A stretch of 64,000 bases of DNA from Aequorivita sp. CIP111184 (GTDB taxonomy: Bacteria > Bacteroidota > Bacteroidia > Flavobacteriales > Flavobacteriaceae). This document shows positions 35,601 to 42,701 of this stretch, piece after piece; position 1 is the stretch's first letter, and each line of letters opens with the position of its first letter. Position numbers and translations under genes: made by a program. Location of the stretch: contig NZ_UEFQ01000013.1 of the NCBI RefSeq assembly GCF_900489465.1, forward strand, positions 837,955 to 901,954. Reading direction: 5' to 3'. The notes beneath the pieces were generated by a model that saw only the letters and a list, made by a program, of their open reading frames with translations, was not told where the DNA came from and searched no databases.

Positions 35601-36920
35601 GCTACTATGCTTAAAAAGATTCAATTCAATTATCAAGAAAACAATGGCATATTTTTACCTGGATACTTGCCGTCAATTGGATTTATAGGAACACTTAAAC
35701 CAACCACAGGTTTCGTTTTTGGTAGCCAAGCAGAAATTAGGGAATTGGCCGCAAGAAAGGGTTGGTTGACGCTTTATCCAGAATTTAACGAACAATATAC
35801 TGAAGTAGAAAGTCGCCAAATGGACATTCAGGCCAATTTGGAACCAATAAATGATTTGACAATAGACATAAACGGAAGCAGAATTTATTCTGAAAATTAT
35901 TCAGAAAACTTTATTGTCCAGGATGGTTTATACCAATCTCTAACGCCGAATACTTTTGGGAACTTCAATATTTCAACATTATTAATAAAAACTGCTTTTA
36001 GCGCTAGTGATGAAAACAGCTCTGTAGCATTTGATGATTTCAGAAGTAACCGTTTAACAATTGCGAACAGGCTTGCCGAAGACCATTACCAAGGAGCACC
36101 CATACCAAGAACAGCAGATGGATATCCAGTAGGTTTTGGAAGAAATAGCCAAGATGTTTTATTGCCTTCATTCCTTTCTGCTTATAAGGGCAGTAATGCT
36201 TCAGGTGAAAAAACTGGGATTTTAAGAGATATTCCACTTCCAAACTGGGATATAAAATATACAGGTTTGATGAAAATTGCGTGGTTTAAGAAAAACTTTA
36301 AGCGTTTTTCACTTGCCCACGGATATAGAGCGAGCTATACTGTTAACCAGTTTCAGTCTAATTTGGATTACGATAGAAATGATCCGGAAGCTGTTGATCA
36401 GGCAGGAAATTTCAAAGTTCAAACGCTATTAACAAATGTGAACCTAACGGAACAGTTTTCTCCATTGGTTCGGATAGATTTTGAAATGAACAATTCAGTA
36501 AAAATTCTTGCTGAAATGCGCAAGGATCGTGCATTGTCTTTAAGTTTTGCGAATAATCTACTTACAGAAATTAAAGGAAACGAATATATTATTGGTCTTG
36601 GATACCGTGTTAAAGACTTGCGTATCGCTACTAATTTTGGAGGTAAAAAATCTGTATTGAAAAGTGATTTAAACTTTAAGGTAGATTTGTCACGTAGGGA
36701 TAATATAACCATTATTAGATATTTGGATATCCAAAATAACCAAACTACTGCAGGACAAACCATTTATGGAGCGCAGTTATCAATTGATTATGCGTTAAGT
36801 AAAAACCTTACAGCATTGTTCTATTACGATCATTCATTCTCTAAATACGCAATTTCCACGGCCTTCCCACAGACGACGATACGAAGTGGCTTTACTTTGA
36901 GATATAATTTTGGAAACTAA
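29631..36920 (+). CDS. sprA: SprA, outer-membrane translocon of the type IX secretion system
   Basis: 2429 residues, the giant size unique to SprA. It begins at a TTG codon (29631) three bases after the ruvA stop. No ATG precedes the signal peptide (GFFKLLAIVSFIFVSNASRAQ), so the TTG start is well supported. The remainder is a very large single-chain beta barrel with alternating aromatic strands and Asn/Asp-rich loops, ending in a strand with terminal aromatics (GFTLRYNFGN). A Lys/Gly/Glu-rich low-complexity insertion occupies about residues 1910-1986. SprA forms the outer-membrane pore for cargo with C-terminal sorting domains and is needed for gliding motility. The secreted gene at 62436 may be one such cargo. 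Confidence 0.96.
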   Translation: MKAKNYVYKGGFFKLLAIVSFIFVSNASRAQDTTVVGSEMGRMDLPTPVSIQDLYTYDPITDRYIYTQTLGGFNISYPIILTPQEYQRLIQEEQMKAYFKEKIDATDGRKEGSEEQQKNLLPTFYVNSNFFESIFGGNTIEVIPQGSVEMDLGLLYTKQDNPQFSPRNRSNFSFDFDQRISLSLLAKVGTRLQVTANYDTESTFDFQNQIKLEYTPTEDDIIQKIEVGNVSMPLNSSLIQGAQSLFGVKTQLQFGKTTITGVFSEQKSETRTVSAEGGATITDFELFALDYDDNRHFFLGHYFRDNYDRSLQQYPFINSNVQITRMEVWITNRTSRTENVRNIVALQDIGESDPLNVGLNLPPGGFINASRNAYPDNGNNDFNPFGIDRAGVQTILNSAIRDVATVRQGFTGVQVSEGVDYVTLENARRLDSGEYSLNSQLGYISLNQKLNNDEVLAVSYQFTVNGKVYQVGEFSNDGVEANGGMQPGGGNPPPGEEGGLAQNLVVKLLKSSITNVQEPIWDLMMKNIYPIGAYQLEKDDFKLNILYTDPSPLNYIKEAQASVGHPAADLPDDVKDQILLKVFNLDRLNFNNDPQQGGDGFFDFLPGITVDAQNGRIIFTTVEPFGKNLFDKLNVPAVPATYSMPDTYNANQDKYVFRTLYTGTKTQAEQQESEKNKFQLKGSYKSTGADGIAIGAFNIPQGSVTVTAGGRTLVEGVDYTVNYQLGRVQILDPSLLNSNIPISVSTENNSLFGQQSKRFTGLNVEHKFSDKFLVGATYLNLNERPLTQKSSYGAEPINNTIFGVNVNYSTEVPFLTRMVNHLPNIDTDVESNVSLRGEFAYLKPGAPKVSDFNGKTTSYVDDFESSQTGNDISTPSSWSLSSAPIGYGGEFDNDNLEYNYDRAKLSWYTIDPIFYSSQRPDGINDEDLSSPFTRRVFRDEIFPNQDIIQGQTQALFTLDLAYYPSQRGEYNYNPEAAGTNTLPNPENRFGGIMRQLTTTDFEKSNVEYIQFWVMDPFIYEENNGNPGGELNFNLGSVSEDVLKDGRKQYENGLPKDGLDGNTTNTAWGKVPSNQSLVYTFDSEGQERTNQDIGFDGLNNGEEGARFPAFAGLPDPANDDYQYFLQAEGSVLDRYLQYNGTQGNSPVEVTNTNRGSTTQPDVEDINRDNTMNTIESYYEYNVKMFPGMNRENNSYIADIKELEITTQDNNVIPVRWVQFKIPISKPDEAVNGISDFRSIRFMRMFLAKFSQSTVLRFGTMELVRGDYRRFEQTLDNVTFEDPANDDTLFEVQSVSIEENENREPIPYRLPPGLVREELNNNNNIIRENEQSLSLRVCGLEPNDGRSVYKNFNVDMRQYKNLEMFIHAESIISDINSTELTNGQLVAFIRLGNDLTNNYYEVQIPLNPTNFGASSAEEVWPEANRMNLPLELLQEVKTKTIEFFKNNPNADPTKVKFYEPGDLEGAMPGGQNPLTIGIKGNPSFGNVRTIMLGVRNTTGNDVCGEVWFNELRMSELKNQGGWAAVVSMDANIADFATVSATGKRSTIGFGSIEQGPNQRSREDLQQYDVVTNVNLGQLMPKKWGIQLPFNYGRSEELITPQYDPEFQDIELDTRLKNTEDSAEKDRIKEQAVDYTKRQSVNFIGVRKERTGESKPKFYDVENLTGSFSYNQTDHHDFEVEDALEQNVRAGATYNYNFVAKPVEPFKKNDSLFTGKYWQFLKDFNFNYLPSNISVSSNITRQYNEQKFREIDLLQDNIGLPKLYQRNFLYDWQYTINHNLTKSLRFNFTSSNNMIVNNYLDDDGFVNNEIGVWDGFFDIGSPNQHFQSLQVNYDLPFSKFPFLKFLRATYSYTGDYQWQKSSDLFNEIPIQLSDGTTNTYNLGNSIQNASTHQINSSIDMNGFYRYVGLTKIRKSKAKSSLGDEGKGDGDIKGGEKGAGKEEKNTRENKLDEDKNGALSNGKTGSPNVLGGGATGNQGGLNAGDKALNTAIGFATMLKKIQFNYQENNGIFLPGYLPSIGFIGTLKPTTGFVFGSQAEIRELAARKGWLTLYPEFNEQYTEVESRQMDIQANLEPINDLTIDINGSRIYSENYSENFIVQDGLYQSLTPNTFGNFNISTLLIKTAFSASDENSSVAFDDFRSNRLTIANRLAEDHYQGAPIPRTADGYPVGFGRNSQDVLLPSFLSAYKGSNASGEKTGILRDIPLPNWDIKYTGLMKIAWFKKNFKRFSLAHGYRASYTVNQFQSNLDYDRNDPEAVDQAGNFKVQTLLTNVNLTEQFSPLVRIDFEMNNSVKILAEMRKDRALSLSFANNLLTEIKGNEYIIGLGYRVKDLRIATNFGGKKSVLKSDLNFKVDLSRRDNITIIRYLDIQNNQTTAGQTIYGAQLSIDYALSKNLTALFYYDHSFSKYAISTAFPQTTIRSGFTLRYNFGN

Positions 36921-36944
36921 AAAAAACTTTAATTTATAATATTT

Positions 36945-37325
36945 ATGAATATACCAGCTGATTTAAAATACACTGAAGACCACGAATGGGTTAAAATTGA
37001 TGGCGATATAGCAACTGTAGGTGTTACTGCTTTTGCCCAAGGTGAACTTGGAGATATAGTATATGTGGAAGTTGAAACCGTTGGCGAAACCCTGGGAAGG
37101 GGGGATGAGTTTGGAACAGTAGAAGCTGTGAAAACTGTTTCAGAGCTTTTTTCGCCTTTATCTGGTGAGATACTTGAATTTAACGACAGTCTTGAATCTG
37201 AGCCTGAGAAAGTAAATACAGATCCTTATGGTAAAGGCTGGATGATTAAAATAAAAATTTCAAACCCAGATGAAATAGCTGAACTTTTGGATGATGCCGC
37301 ATACAAAGCGCTTATTGGGAAATAA
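36945..37325 (+). CDS. gcvH: Glycine cleavage system H protein
   Basis: 126 residues. The lipoyl domain has the lipoylated lysine in EFGTVEAVKTVSELFSP (Lys near residue 64) and the conserved start PADLKYTEDHEWVKIDGD. It shuttles the aminomethyl group between the P, T and L proteins. The other glycine cleavage genes are not nearby. It lies 24 bases after sprA, and its last 35 bases overlap the start of the vanZ-like gene. Confidence 0.96.
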   Translation: MNIPADLKYTEDHEWVKIDGDIATVGVTAFAQGELGDIVYVEVETVGETLGRGDEFGTVEAVKTVSELFSPLSGEILEFNDSLESEPEKVNTDPYGKGWMIKIKISNPDEIAELLDDAAYKALIGK

Positions 37326-37689
37326 AATCCTCTTTTTTCTTGCGATATTATACAGTTGCATTATATCTGTTCTTTTTTTTATACCTAGTCCTGATATGCC
37401 AAAAATTCAATTTTCGGCAGGTGATAAGATCGTGCATTGCCTAATTTATTTTATTTTAATAAATATATGGATGCTCTATTTTTACAGGAAATTGAACTTT
37501 CGTTTTGACACTAAATTGATGCTTATATTATTGCTTTCGCTGCTGTTTTATGGCATAGTAATTGAGATATTACAGGGGTTATTCACTGATTCACGTAGCG
37601 CAGATATTTTCGACATAGCTGCAAATTTTACAGGTTCATTGCTTGGAATCCTTTTTTTCAAAACAATAAAACATAAATTTAATTTTTAA
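37291..37689 (+). CDS. VanZ-like family membrane protein
   Basis: 132 residues, or 131 from the second ATG at 37294. Four hydrophobic helices lie at about 13-30, 43-63, 72-92 and 105-123. The family features are FIPSPDMP after helix 1, GDKIVHCLIYFIL, and the acidic/Asp pattern QGLFTDSRSADIFDIAANFTGSLLGI. VanZ confers low-level teicoplanin resistance in enterococci, but most VanZ-like proteins including this flavobacterial type are of unknown function. The start overlaps gcvH by 35 bases in another frame, indicating translational coupling; a start at TTG 37315 would remove most of the overlap. Confidence 0.82.
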   Translation: MMPHTKRLLGNKILFFLAILYSCIISVLFFIPSPDMPKIQFSAGDKIVHCLIYFILINIWMLYFYRKLNFRFDTKLMLILLLSLLFYGIVIEILQGLFTDSRSADIFDIAANFTGSLLGILFFKTIKHKFNF

Positions 37690-37755
37690 AATTTCAATTA
37701 AGTTTTAAATTCAATTAGAATTTCTATATTTTAGCAACAAGTTAAACCCACTATT

Positions 37756-38478
37756 ATGGAACCCAAAAAAAATCCAAAATCAGACGTAAGTCGAAGAAGC
37801 ATGTTGTTTTTTCAGCTTGGTATGGTTGTTATGCTTTTTCTTGCCTGGCAGGCAATTGAGTGGAAATCTTATGATAAATCTGATAATGACTACGGAAAAT
37901 TAGACGTAGGTGAAGATCTTGAAGAAGAAATCCCAATCACACAACAATTAACACCGCCGCCTCCGCCGCCGCCGCCGCCACCAGCTCCTGAAGTAATAGA
38001 AGTTATGGAAGACGAAGATGAAGTGGAAGAAACCATAATAGAATCTACCGAAGCAAAACAAGATGAAAAAATTGTTGAGGTTAAGGAAATTAAGGAAGAA
38101 GTAGTTGAAGAAGAGATTGCTGACGTTCCGTTTGCAGTAATTGAAAATGTGCCAATTTATCCTGGCTGTGAAAAAGAAAGTGGCAATGAAGCTAAGAAGA
38201 AATGTATGTCTTCAAAAATTAGCGAGTTCATAAACAAAAAGTTTAATAGCGATTTGGCATCTGATCTTGGTTTGGAAGGTAGGCAACGTATTGCTGTTCA
38301 ATTTAAAATTGACAAAAATGGAAAAGTTGTGGATGTTCGTGCTCGTGCACCACACCCAAGATTGGAAAAAGAAGCAGTTGATGTTGTACAATCACTTCCA
38401 GATATGACGCCCGGTAAACAACGTGGAAAACCAGTTGGGGTACTTTATTCACTTCCAATTGTGTTTGATATTCAGTAA
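37756..38478 (+). CDS. TonB-family energy transducer (C-terminal TonB domain, Pro-rich spacer)
   Basis: 240 residues. A short basic cytoplasmic N-terminus is followed by one membrane helix (about 16-36), then an acidic segment and a run of about 12 prolines near residues 73-86 (TPPPPPPPPPPAP). A Glu/Lys-rich spacer and a TonB C-terminal domain (about 145-240, ending LPIVFDIQ) complete it. The domain begins with VPIYPGCEKE and has a second Cys in KKKCMSSKISEFI, a pair shared with the next two genes. Its general role is transducing proton-motive force from an ExbBD-type motor to outer-membrane receptors; the partner here is unknown. Confidence 0.85.
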   Translation: MEPKKNPKSDVSRRSMLFFQLGMVVMLFLAWQAIEWKSYDKSDNDYGKLDVGEDLEEEIPITQQLTPPPPPPPPPPAPEVIEVMEDEDEVEETIIESTEAKQDEKIVEVKEIKEEVVEEEIADVPFAVIENVPIYPGCEKESGNEAKKKCMSSKISEFINKKFNSDLASDLGLEGRQRIAVQFKIDKNGKVVDVRARAPHPRLEKEAVDVVQSLPDMTPGKQRGKPVGVLYSLPIVFDIQ

Positions 38479-38500
38479 ATAAAATATAGATTTATTTTTG

Positions 38501-38546
38501 GAAACCCCGTCTTTGTAATAGCAAAGACGGGGTTTCTTGTTTTTTG
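38501..38546 (+). terminator. Strong rho-independent terminator
   Basis: GAAACCCCGTCTTTG (38501-38515) pairs over 15 bases with CAAAGACGGGGTTTC (38522-38536), followed by TTGTTTTTT. It separates the first TonB gene from the second. Confidence 0.9.
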
Positions 38547-38594
38547 GCATAACAGTTGTAACTCTTTAATTGTTAACCTTTAAATCTCTTTATT

Positions 38595-39374
38595 ATGAAA
38601 ACAACTAAAGAAAACGCTCGCAACAAAAGACAAGAAAAAAAACAAACCAACATTAAATGGAATTCGCGTTTGTTCTTTCAAATAGGCGTTATAACAAGTT
38701 TGTTTATAGTCTTTTTTATTATGCAGACTAATTTTGAAATAAAGACTTATAAAGTAACCTCTTCAACTTCTGAAGGAATTATAGATCCTCCAATGATTGA
38801 TTACGTCTTGGATGTTGATATACCAAAGCCAGCGGAGCCAATTAAGAAAATAATTGAGAAGCAAACACCTATTCAAAAACCAATAAAAAGCACCGTATTT
38901 GATGTAAAACCAGATACGGCTCCAGATATTGAAACTCCAATTGCAGATACAAATGCTCCTGTAATTGATGCTCCAATAACTCCAGATACACCTCCAATTG
39001 ATGCCAAGCCTTCAGGACCAACTTCTATTATGAATGTAGAATTTGTTCCTGTATTCCCAGGTTGTGATGTTTTGGGGACTAATGCTGAAAAAATTGAGTG
39101 CATGTCTTCTAAAATAAACTCTTTTATAAACAAAAACTTTAGAAAGGAATTGTTGGAAGATTTGAAATCAAATGAAACATATAAAATTTACGTGAATTTT
39201 AAAATTGATTCTAATGGGTTTGTAACTGACGTTATTGCAAATTCAAATAACACAAACTTAAAGAAAGAAGCGCAACGAGTTATACGTAATTTGCCGACAA
39301 TGGAGCCGGGAAAACAAGGAGACAAAAATGTGGATGTACTTCATACAGTTCCTATCATTTTCAAGATTCAATAA
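38595..39374 (+). CDS. TonB-family protein, second copy
   Basis: 259 residues with a basic cytoplasmic start, one membrane helix (about 28-47) and a Pro/Asp/Thr-rich periplasmic spacer with repeated IDAP- and PDTP-type units. The C-terminal domain (about 150-259) is homologous to that of the preceding gene: VPVFPGCDVL, ECMSSKINSFINKNF, LPTMEPGKQGDKNVDVLHTV, PIIFKIQ. A tandem duplication with divergent linkers is the simplest reading. It has its own terminator and is separated from its sister by another, so it is probably transcribed alone. Confidence 0.85.
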   Translation: MKTTKENARNKRQEKKQTNIKWNSRLFFQIGVITSLFIVFFIMQTNFEIKTYKVTSSTSEGIIDPPMIDYVLDVDIPKPAEPIKKIIEKQTPIQKPIKSTVFDVKPDTAPDIETPIADTNAPVIDAPITPDTPPIDAKPSGPTSIMNVEFVPVFPGCDVLGTNAEKIECMSSKINSFINKNFRKELLEDLKSNETYKIYVNFKIDSNGFVTDVIANSNNTNLKKEAQRVIRNLPTMEPGKQGDKNVDVLHTVPIIFKIQ

Positions 39375-39396
39375 AATAAACAAGAGTATATAAGTT

Positions 39397-39427
39397 AAAG
39401 CTCCCTTATAAAAAGGGAGCTTTTTTT
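39397..39427 (+). terminator. Rho-independent terminator
   Basis: AAAGCTCCCTT (39397-39407) pairs with AAGGGAGCTTT (39413-39423), then TTTT. Confidence 0.85.
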
Positions 39428-39452
39428 GAAACCGGTCATTCCAAAAAAACTG

Positions 39453-39460
39453 TATCTTTC
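39453..39460 (+). promoter_or_regulatory. -7-like box of the RemB-like gene
   Basis: TATCTTTC is one base off TAnnTTTG, 22 bases before the ATG at 39483. TTG at 39426-39428 is 24 bases upstream. It supports the ATG start over the in-frame TTG at 39426. Confidence 0.35.
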
Positions 39461-39482
39461 GGGTTTAAACAAACAAACTCAA

Positions 39483-41573
39483 ATGAAACAGTTTATCTTC
39501 TTTTTTATTTTTTGTTTTTCAATTGTATCGCTGGCTCAAGTTTCTGCAGCGAAATATGAGAAATATCCAGTTTTTAAGGAATGTGAAAATTCAGAAGTTG
39601 ATGCAATAGAAAATTGTTTTAAAAACACACTACAGCAATTCATTTTTCAGAATTTTGAAGTTCCAGACATTGTTTTTTCAGAAAACTATAAGGGAAATGT
39701 AAATGTACTTTTTGAGGTTACAAAAGAAGGAAAATTTAAAGTTTTATATGTAGATGGTATCTATGATGAATTAAAAACGGAAGCACGTCGCGTTTTTGAA
39801 AGTCTGCCTCAAGTTGGTCCAGCAACCTATAATGGGACGCCTGCGTATGTTCAATTTACTTTGCCTATTTCAATTCCATTGGTAGCTCCTGGCGAAAGCA
39901 TTTTGCAAACAACAGAAATTGCCATTAAAAATGAAAGGGAGGCATTGGTATATGAATATGAAGAAATAAAAAATCTTCCTTACAATAATGAAGAATATAG
40001 AAGCAATATAAACATTCCGCTTTCCCACCACAACTACAGCCTTTTTGATGCTGCGATGAACCGCGTGGGCCTAAATAATCACACCGCACAGAAGCCTTAT
40101 ATTTATAGTGAGGTCAACAAATATTACGATTTTGAAGCTGCCAATAAAGAAATTTTAAAGAATAAAACTTCTTGGTTTGGACGAAAACTTTGGAACGAAC
40201 ATCTCGTTACAATCAAAGGAAAGGATTATTGGCTTACGCTGGATGCGGGTGTAGATTTGCAAGCCGGAAAAGATATTGATGCAGATATTGACACTTATAA
40301 TAATACACGTTTAGTTTACACTCAAGGAAGTCTGGGGAGCCAACTTAGCTTTTTTGGCGTTATCTATGAAAGCCAAGGCCGCTTTGCAGATTATTTTAAT
40401 AAATATGCAGAATCTATAAAACCAGACGGTGGAAATCCGGCGATAATTCCCGGGCGTGGTATAGCCAAAGGTTTTAGGTCAGACTCCTACGATTATCCCA
40501 TTGCAACTGGACATATTTCATATACTCCTTCAAAATATTTCAATATTCAATTGGGCCACGGAAAAACATTTTTAGGAGACGGCTATCGTTCTTTATTGAC
40601 CAGCGATAATGCAAGCTCATATCCATTTTTCAAAATAAATACTACTTTTTGGAAATTGAAATACACCAATACTTGGATGTCTCTGCGCGATGTTCGTCCA
40701 GAAGTTACTGAAGATGGTTCCTTCCGCACAAAATATATGGCAAACCATTATTTGAGTTATAACATCACTAAACGTTTAAATATTGGTCTATTTGAATCTG
40801 TAATATGGCAGAACGACAACGGCCGTGGTTTTGATGTGAATTATTTAAACCCCATTATATTTTACCGAGCCATAGAATTTTCAACAGGTTCGCGTGGCGG
40901 AAATGCTTTAGTTGGTATTAGCGGAAAGTATAAAGTGAATGATCGAATAAACGCTTATGGGCAACTAATTATTGATGAATTTTCTTCCAGTGATGTTTTT
41001 GGCGGAAAAGGAAGTTATAAAAATAAAACAGGCTATCAGCTTGGGCTGAAGTATTACGATGCTTTTGGTTTAAAAAATCTCTATTTGCAAACAGAATATA
41101 ATAGAGTTCGTCCGTATACATATTCTCATAATACTATTGTTTTGAATTACGGACACAATAATCAATCTATGGCGCATACGCTCGGCGCCAATTTTTCTGA
41201 ATTTATAGCTATTGCGCGCTACCAGAAAGGAAGAATTTATGGCGATGCTAAATTTATTGTAGCAAAGCGTGGCTTTGAATTTAATACACCGGAAGATTCA
41301 AGTTTTTATGGAAGTAGTATCTACGGAAACGAAGACGATAGAATTTCCACTGATGGAAACGATGTTGCCCAGGGAAACACTACAGATTTTTTCCATGCTG
41401 AAGTACAGGCCGGCTATGTTATAAATCCAACCACTAATTTGAAAATTTATGGAAGTTTTATTTTTAGAAATTTTGATCCAAAAGTGGATACAGAAACTGT
41501 TTTTAAAAGCCAAACAAGTTGGGTAAATTTTGGAATTCGCACAGATTTGTTTAACTGGTATTACGATTTTTAA
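39483..41573 (+). CDS. remB: RemB-like/Wzi-type outer-membrane protein with N-terminal TonB-C-like domain
   Basis: 696 residues from the ATG at 39483; the alternative TTG at 39426 sits in the previous terminator's T-run. A signal peptide (QFIFFFIFCFSIVSLAQ) is followed by a TonB-C-like domain (about 25-135). Its KYPVFKECENS and ENCFKNTLQQFIF keep the Cys-pair pattern of the two upstream TonB genes. The rest is a capsule-assembly Wzi-like beta barrel (GHISYTPSKYFNIQLGHGKT, FLGDGYRSLLTSDNASSYP). The architecture fits what is annotated as gliding-motility protein RemB in flavobacteria. The symbol is offered on architecture and context, not on a database match. The C-terminal strand ends NWYYDF. 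Confidence 0.65.
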   Translation: MKQFIFFFIFCFSIVSLAQVSAAKYEKYPVFKECENSEVDAIENCFKNTLQQFIFQNFEVPDIVFSENYKGNVNVLFEVTKEGKFKVLYVDGIYDELKTEARRVFESLPQVGPATYNGTPAYVQFTLPISIPLVAPGESILQTTEIAIKNEREALVYEYEEIKNLPYNNEEYRSNINIPLSHHNYSLFDAAMNRVGLNNHTAQKPYIYSEVNKYYDFEAANKEILKNKTSWFGRKLWNEHLVTIKGKDYWLTLDAGVDLQAGKDIDADIDTYNNTRLVYTQGSLGSQLSFFGVIYESQGRFADYFNKYAESIKPDGGNPAIIPGRGIAKGFRSDSYDYPIATGHISYTPSKYFNIQLGHGKTFLGDGYRSLLTSDNASSYPFFKINTTFWKLKYTNTWMSLRDVRPEVTEDGSFRTKYMANHYLSYNITKRLNIGLFESVIWQNDNGRGFDVNYLNPIIFYRAIEFSTGSRGGNALVGISGKYKVNDRINAYGQLIIDEFSSSDVFGGKGSYKNKTGYQLGLKYYDAFGLKNLYLQTEYNRVRPYTYSHNTIVLNYGHNNQSMAHTLGANFSEFIAIARYQKGRIYGDAKFIVAKRGFEFNTPEDSSFYGSSIYGNEDDRISTDGNDVAQGNTTDFFHAEVQAGYVINPTTNLKIYGSFIFRNFDPKVDTETVFKSQTSWVNFGIRTDLFNWYYDF

Positions 41574-41584
41574 AAAAGCTTAAT

Positions 41585-42577
41585 CTACTCTTTGTTTTTC
41601 TTTTTATTCTGATTAGCTTGCTCTTGCATTTTCTCTACCTTTTCGCGTGCTTTTCGGTTTTTTTCAGCATTGCTTTCAATGTCACCTCGCTCTTTAGCCA
41701 CTTCACTATAAACCATTCGTAAAAAAGCTTCCGTTGATATAAATCCTCCTCCATAACCATTGTCATCATATTCTTTGGTTAGATCAGTCATTTTTGCAAC
41801 CTCTTCTTCTGATTTCTTATTAATGTAATTCATGGTTACCCTTTTGTAAACAGTAGAAAGCATTTCTACTGTTTTTTGAAGGTCTTTATAAGAGCCCACA
41901 TCACCGTGTCCGGGAATAATTTTTGTGTCTTCGTTAATTACCATCATTGCTTTTTCAAGACCCTTGATACACCCTGTTAAGCTGCCTCCATTTTCGGTAT
42001 CAATAAAAGGATACTTTCCATTGAAGAAAACATCACCGGTATGCAGGACGTTGCTGCTTGTAAAATAAACCATCGCATCGCCATCGGTATGGGCATCGTG
42101 GATGTGGAAAACATATATTTTTTCACCGTTATAATGAAAAGTAAGGTCTTCGGAAAATGTAACGATTGGAAGAATTTCTTGTGGAATTTTTTTCTTTTCC
42201 TCGGCAATCATTCCCATCAAGCGGGTGCGAACATTTTCCTGTGAAAATATAATTGTTCCTGTTTGTGCCAAAATTGCATTTCCGCCGGTATGGTCGCCAT
42301 GAAAATGTGTGTTTACTAAAAACTGTACGGGTTTTTTACTGATTGTTTGAATATCTTTTTGAATCTGTTCAATACTTTCGGCAAATTGGTCATCTATCAT
42401 AAAAACACCGTCACTTCCGAAGCTAAGGCCAATATTCCCACCTTTGCCTTGAAGCATGTATATTTTGTTGTTAACCTTTATAAGTTTTGTGTACACTTTC
42501 TCCCCATTGTCAGATTGTGAATACACCGTTAAAAACGAGAAGAATAGTGTTGTGAATAAAATTAATTTGGATCGCAT
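41585..42577 (-). CDS. Exported metallo-beta-lactamase-fold hydrolase
   Basis: 330 residues from the ATG at 42577, whose product starts with a clear signal peptide (MRSKLILFTTLFFSFLTVYS). Longer in-frame starts up to 42763 would run into the divergent haem O synthase promoter. Zinc ligands are visible: NTHFHGDHTGGN (HxHxDH), a His in LHTGDVFFNG and a His in IIPGHGDVGS. These fix the metallo-beta-lactamase superfamily. It resembles generic periplasmic MBL proteins rather than a recognised antibiotic-hydrolysing type, so the substrate is unknown. The last 30 residues are Lys/Glu-rich and likely disordered. Confidence 0.85.
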   Translation of the reverse strand: MRSKLILFTTLFFSFLTVYSQSDNGEKVYTKLIKVNNKIYMLQGKGGNIGLSFGSDGVFMIDDQFAESIEQIQKDIQTISKKPVQFLVNTHFHGDHTGGNAILAQTGTIIFSQENVRTRLMGMIAEEKKKIPQEILPIVTFSEDLTFHYNGEKIYVFHIHDAHTDGDAMVYFTSSNVLHTGDVFFNGKYPFIDTENGGSLTGCIKGLEKAMMVINEDTKIIPGHGDVGSYKDLQKTVEMLSTVYKRVTMNYINKKSEEEVAKMTDLTKEYDDNGYGGGFISTEAFLRMVYSEVAKERGDIESNAEKNRKAREKVEKMQEQANQNKKKNKE

Positions 42578-42650
42578 ATTTTTTATATTTGAAAATCGGT
42601 TCAAATTAGTAAAAATGCTGAAATAAAAGCGCAAGATTGTTGAGAATATA

Positions 42651-42681
42651 TTGCGAAAAAAATACAGGAAGCGTATCTTTG
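42651..42681 (+). promoter_or_regulatory. Promoter of the haem O synthase gene
   Basis: TTG at 42651-42653, a 20-base spacer, then TATCTTTG at 42674-42681. The TTG also opens the longest reading frame, but as a -33 element it cannot be the start codon of the resulting mRNA. Confidence 0.6.
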
Positions 42682-42701
42682 CCCCGCCTAAAAATAAGAG
42701 A

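Noticed and set aside
37291..37325. Overlap of gcvH and the VanZ-like gene as a frameshift error
   Set aside because: Both proteins are complete at this junction; GcvH has its normal C-terminus and the VanZ-like protein needs only the downstream part.
37960..37985. Short GCC/CCG-type run as a phase-variation tract
   Set aside because: It encodes the proline spacer typical of TonB, and it is interrupted by mixed proline codons.
39426..39482. TTG 39426 as start of the RemB-like protein
   Set aside because: It lies in the T-run of the preceding terminator, and the signal peptide begins at the ATG at 39483 behind a -7-like box.
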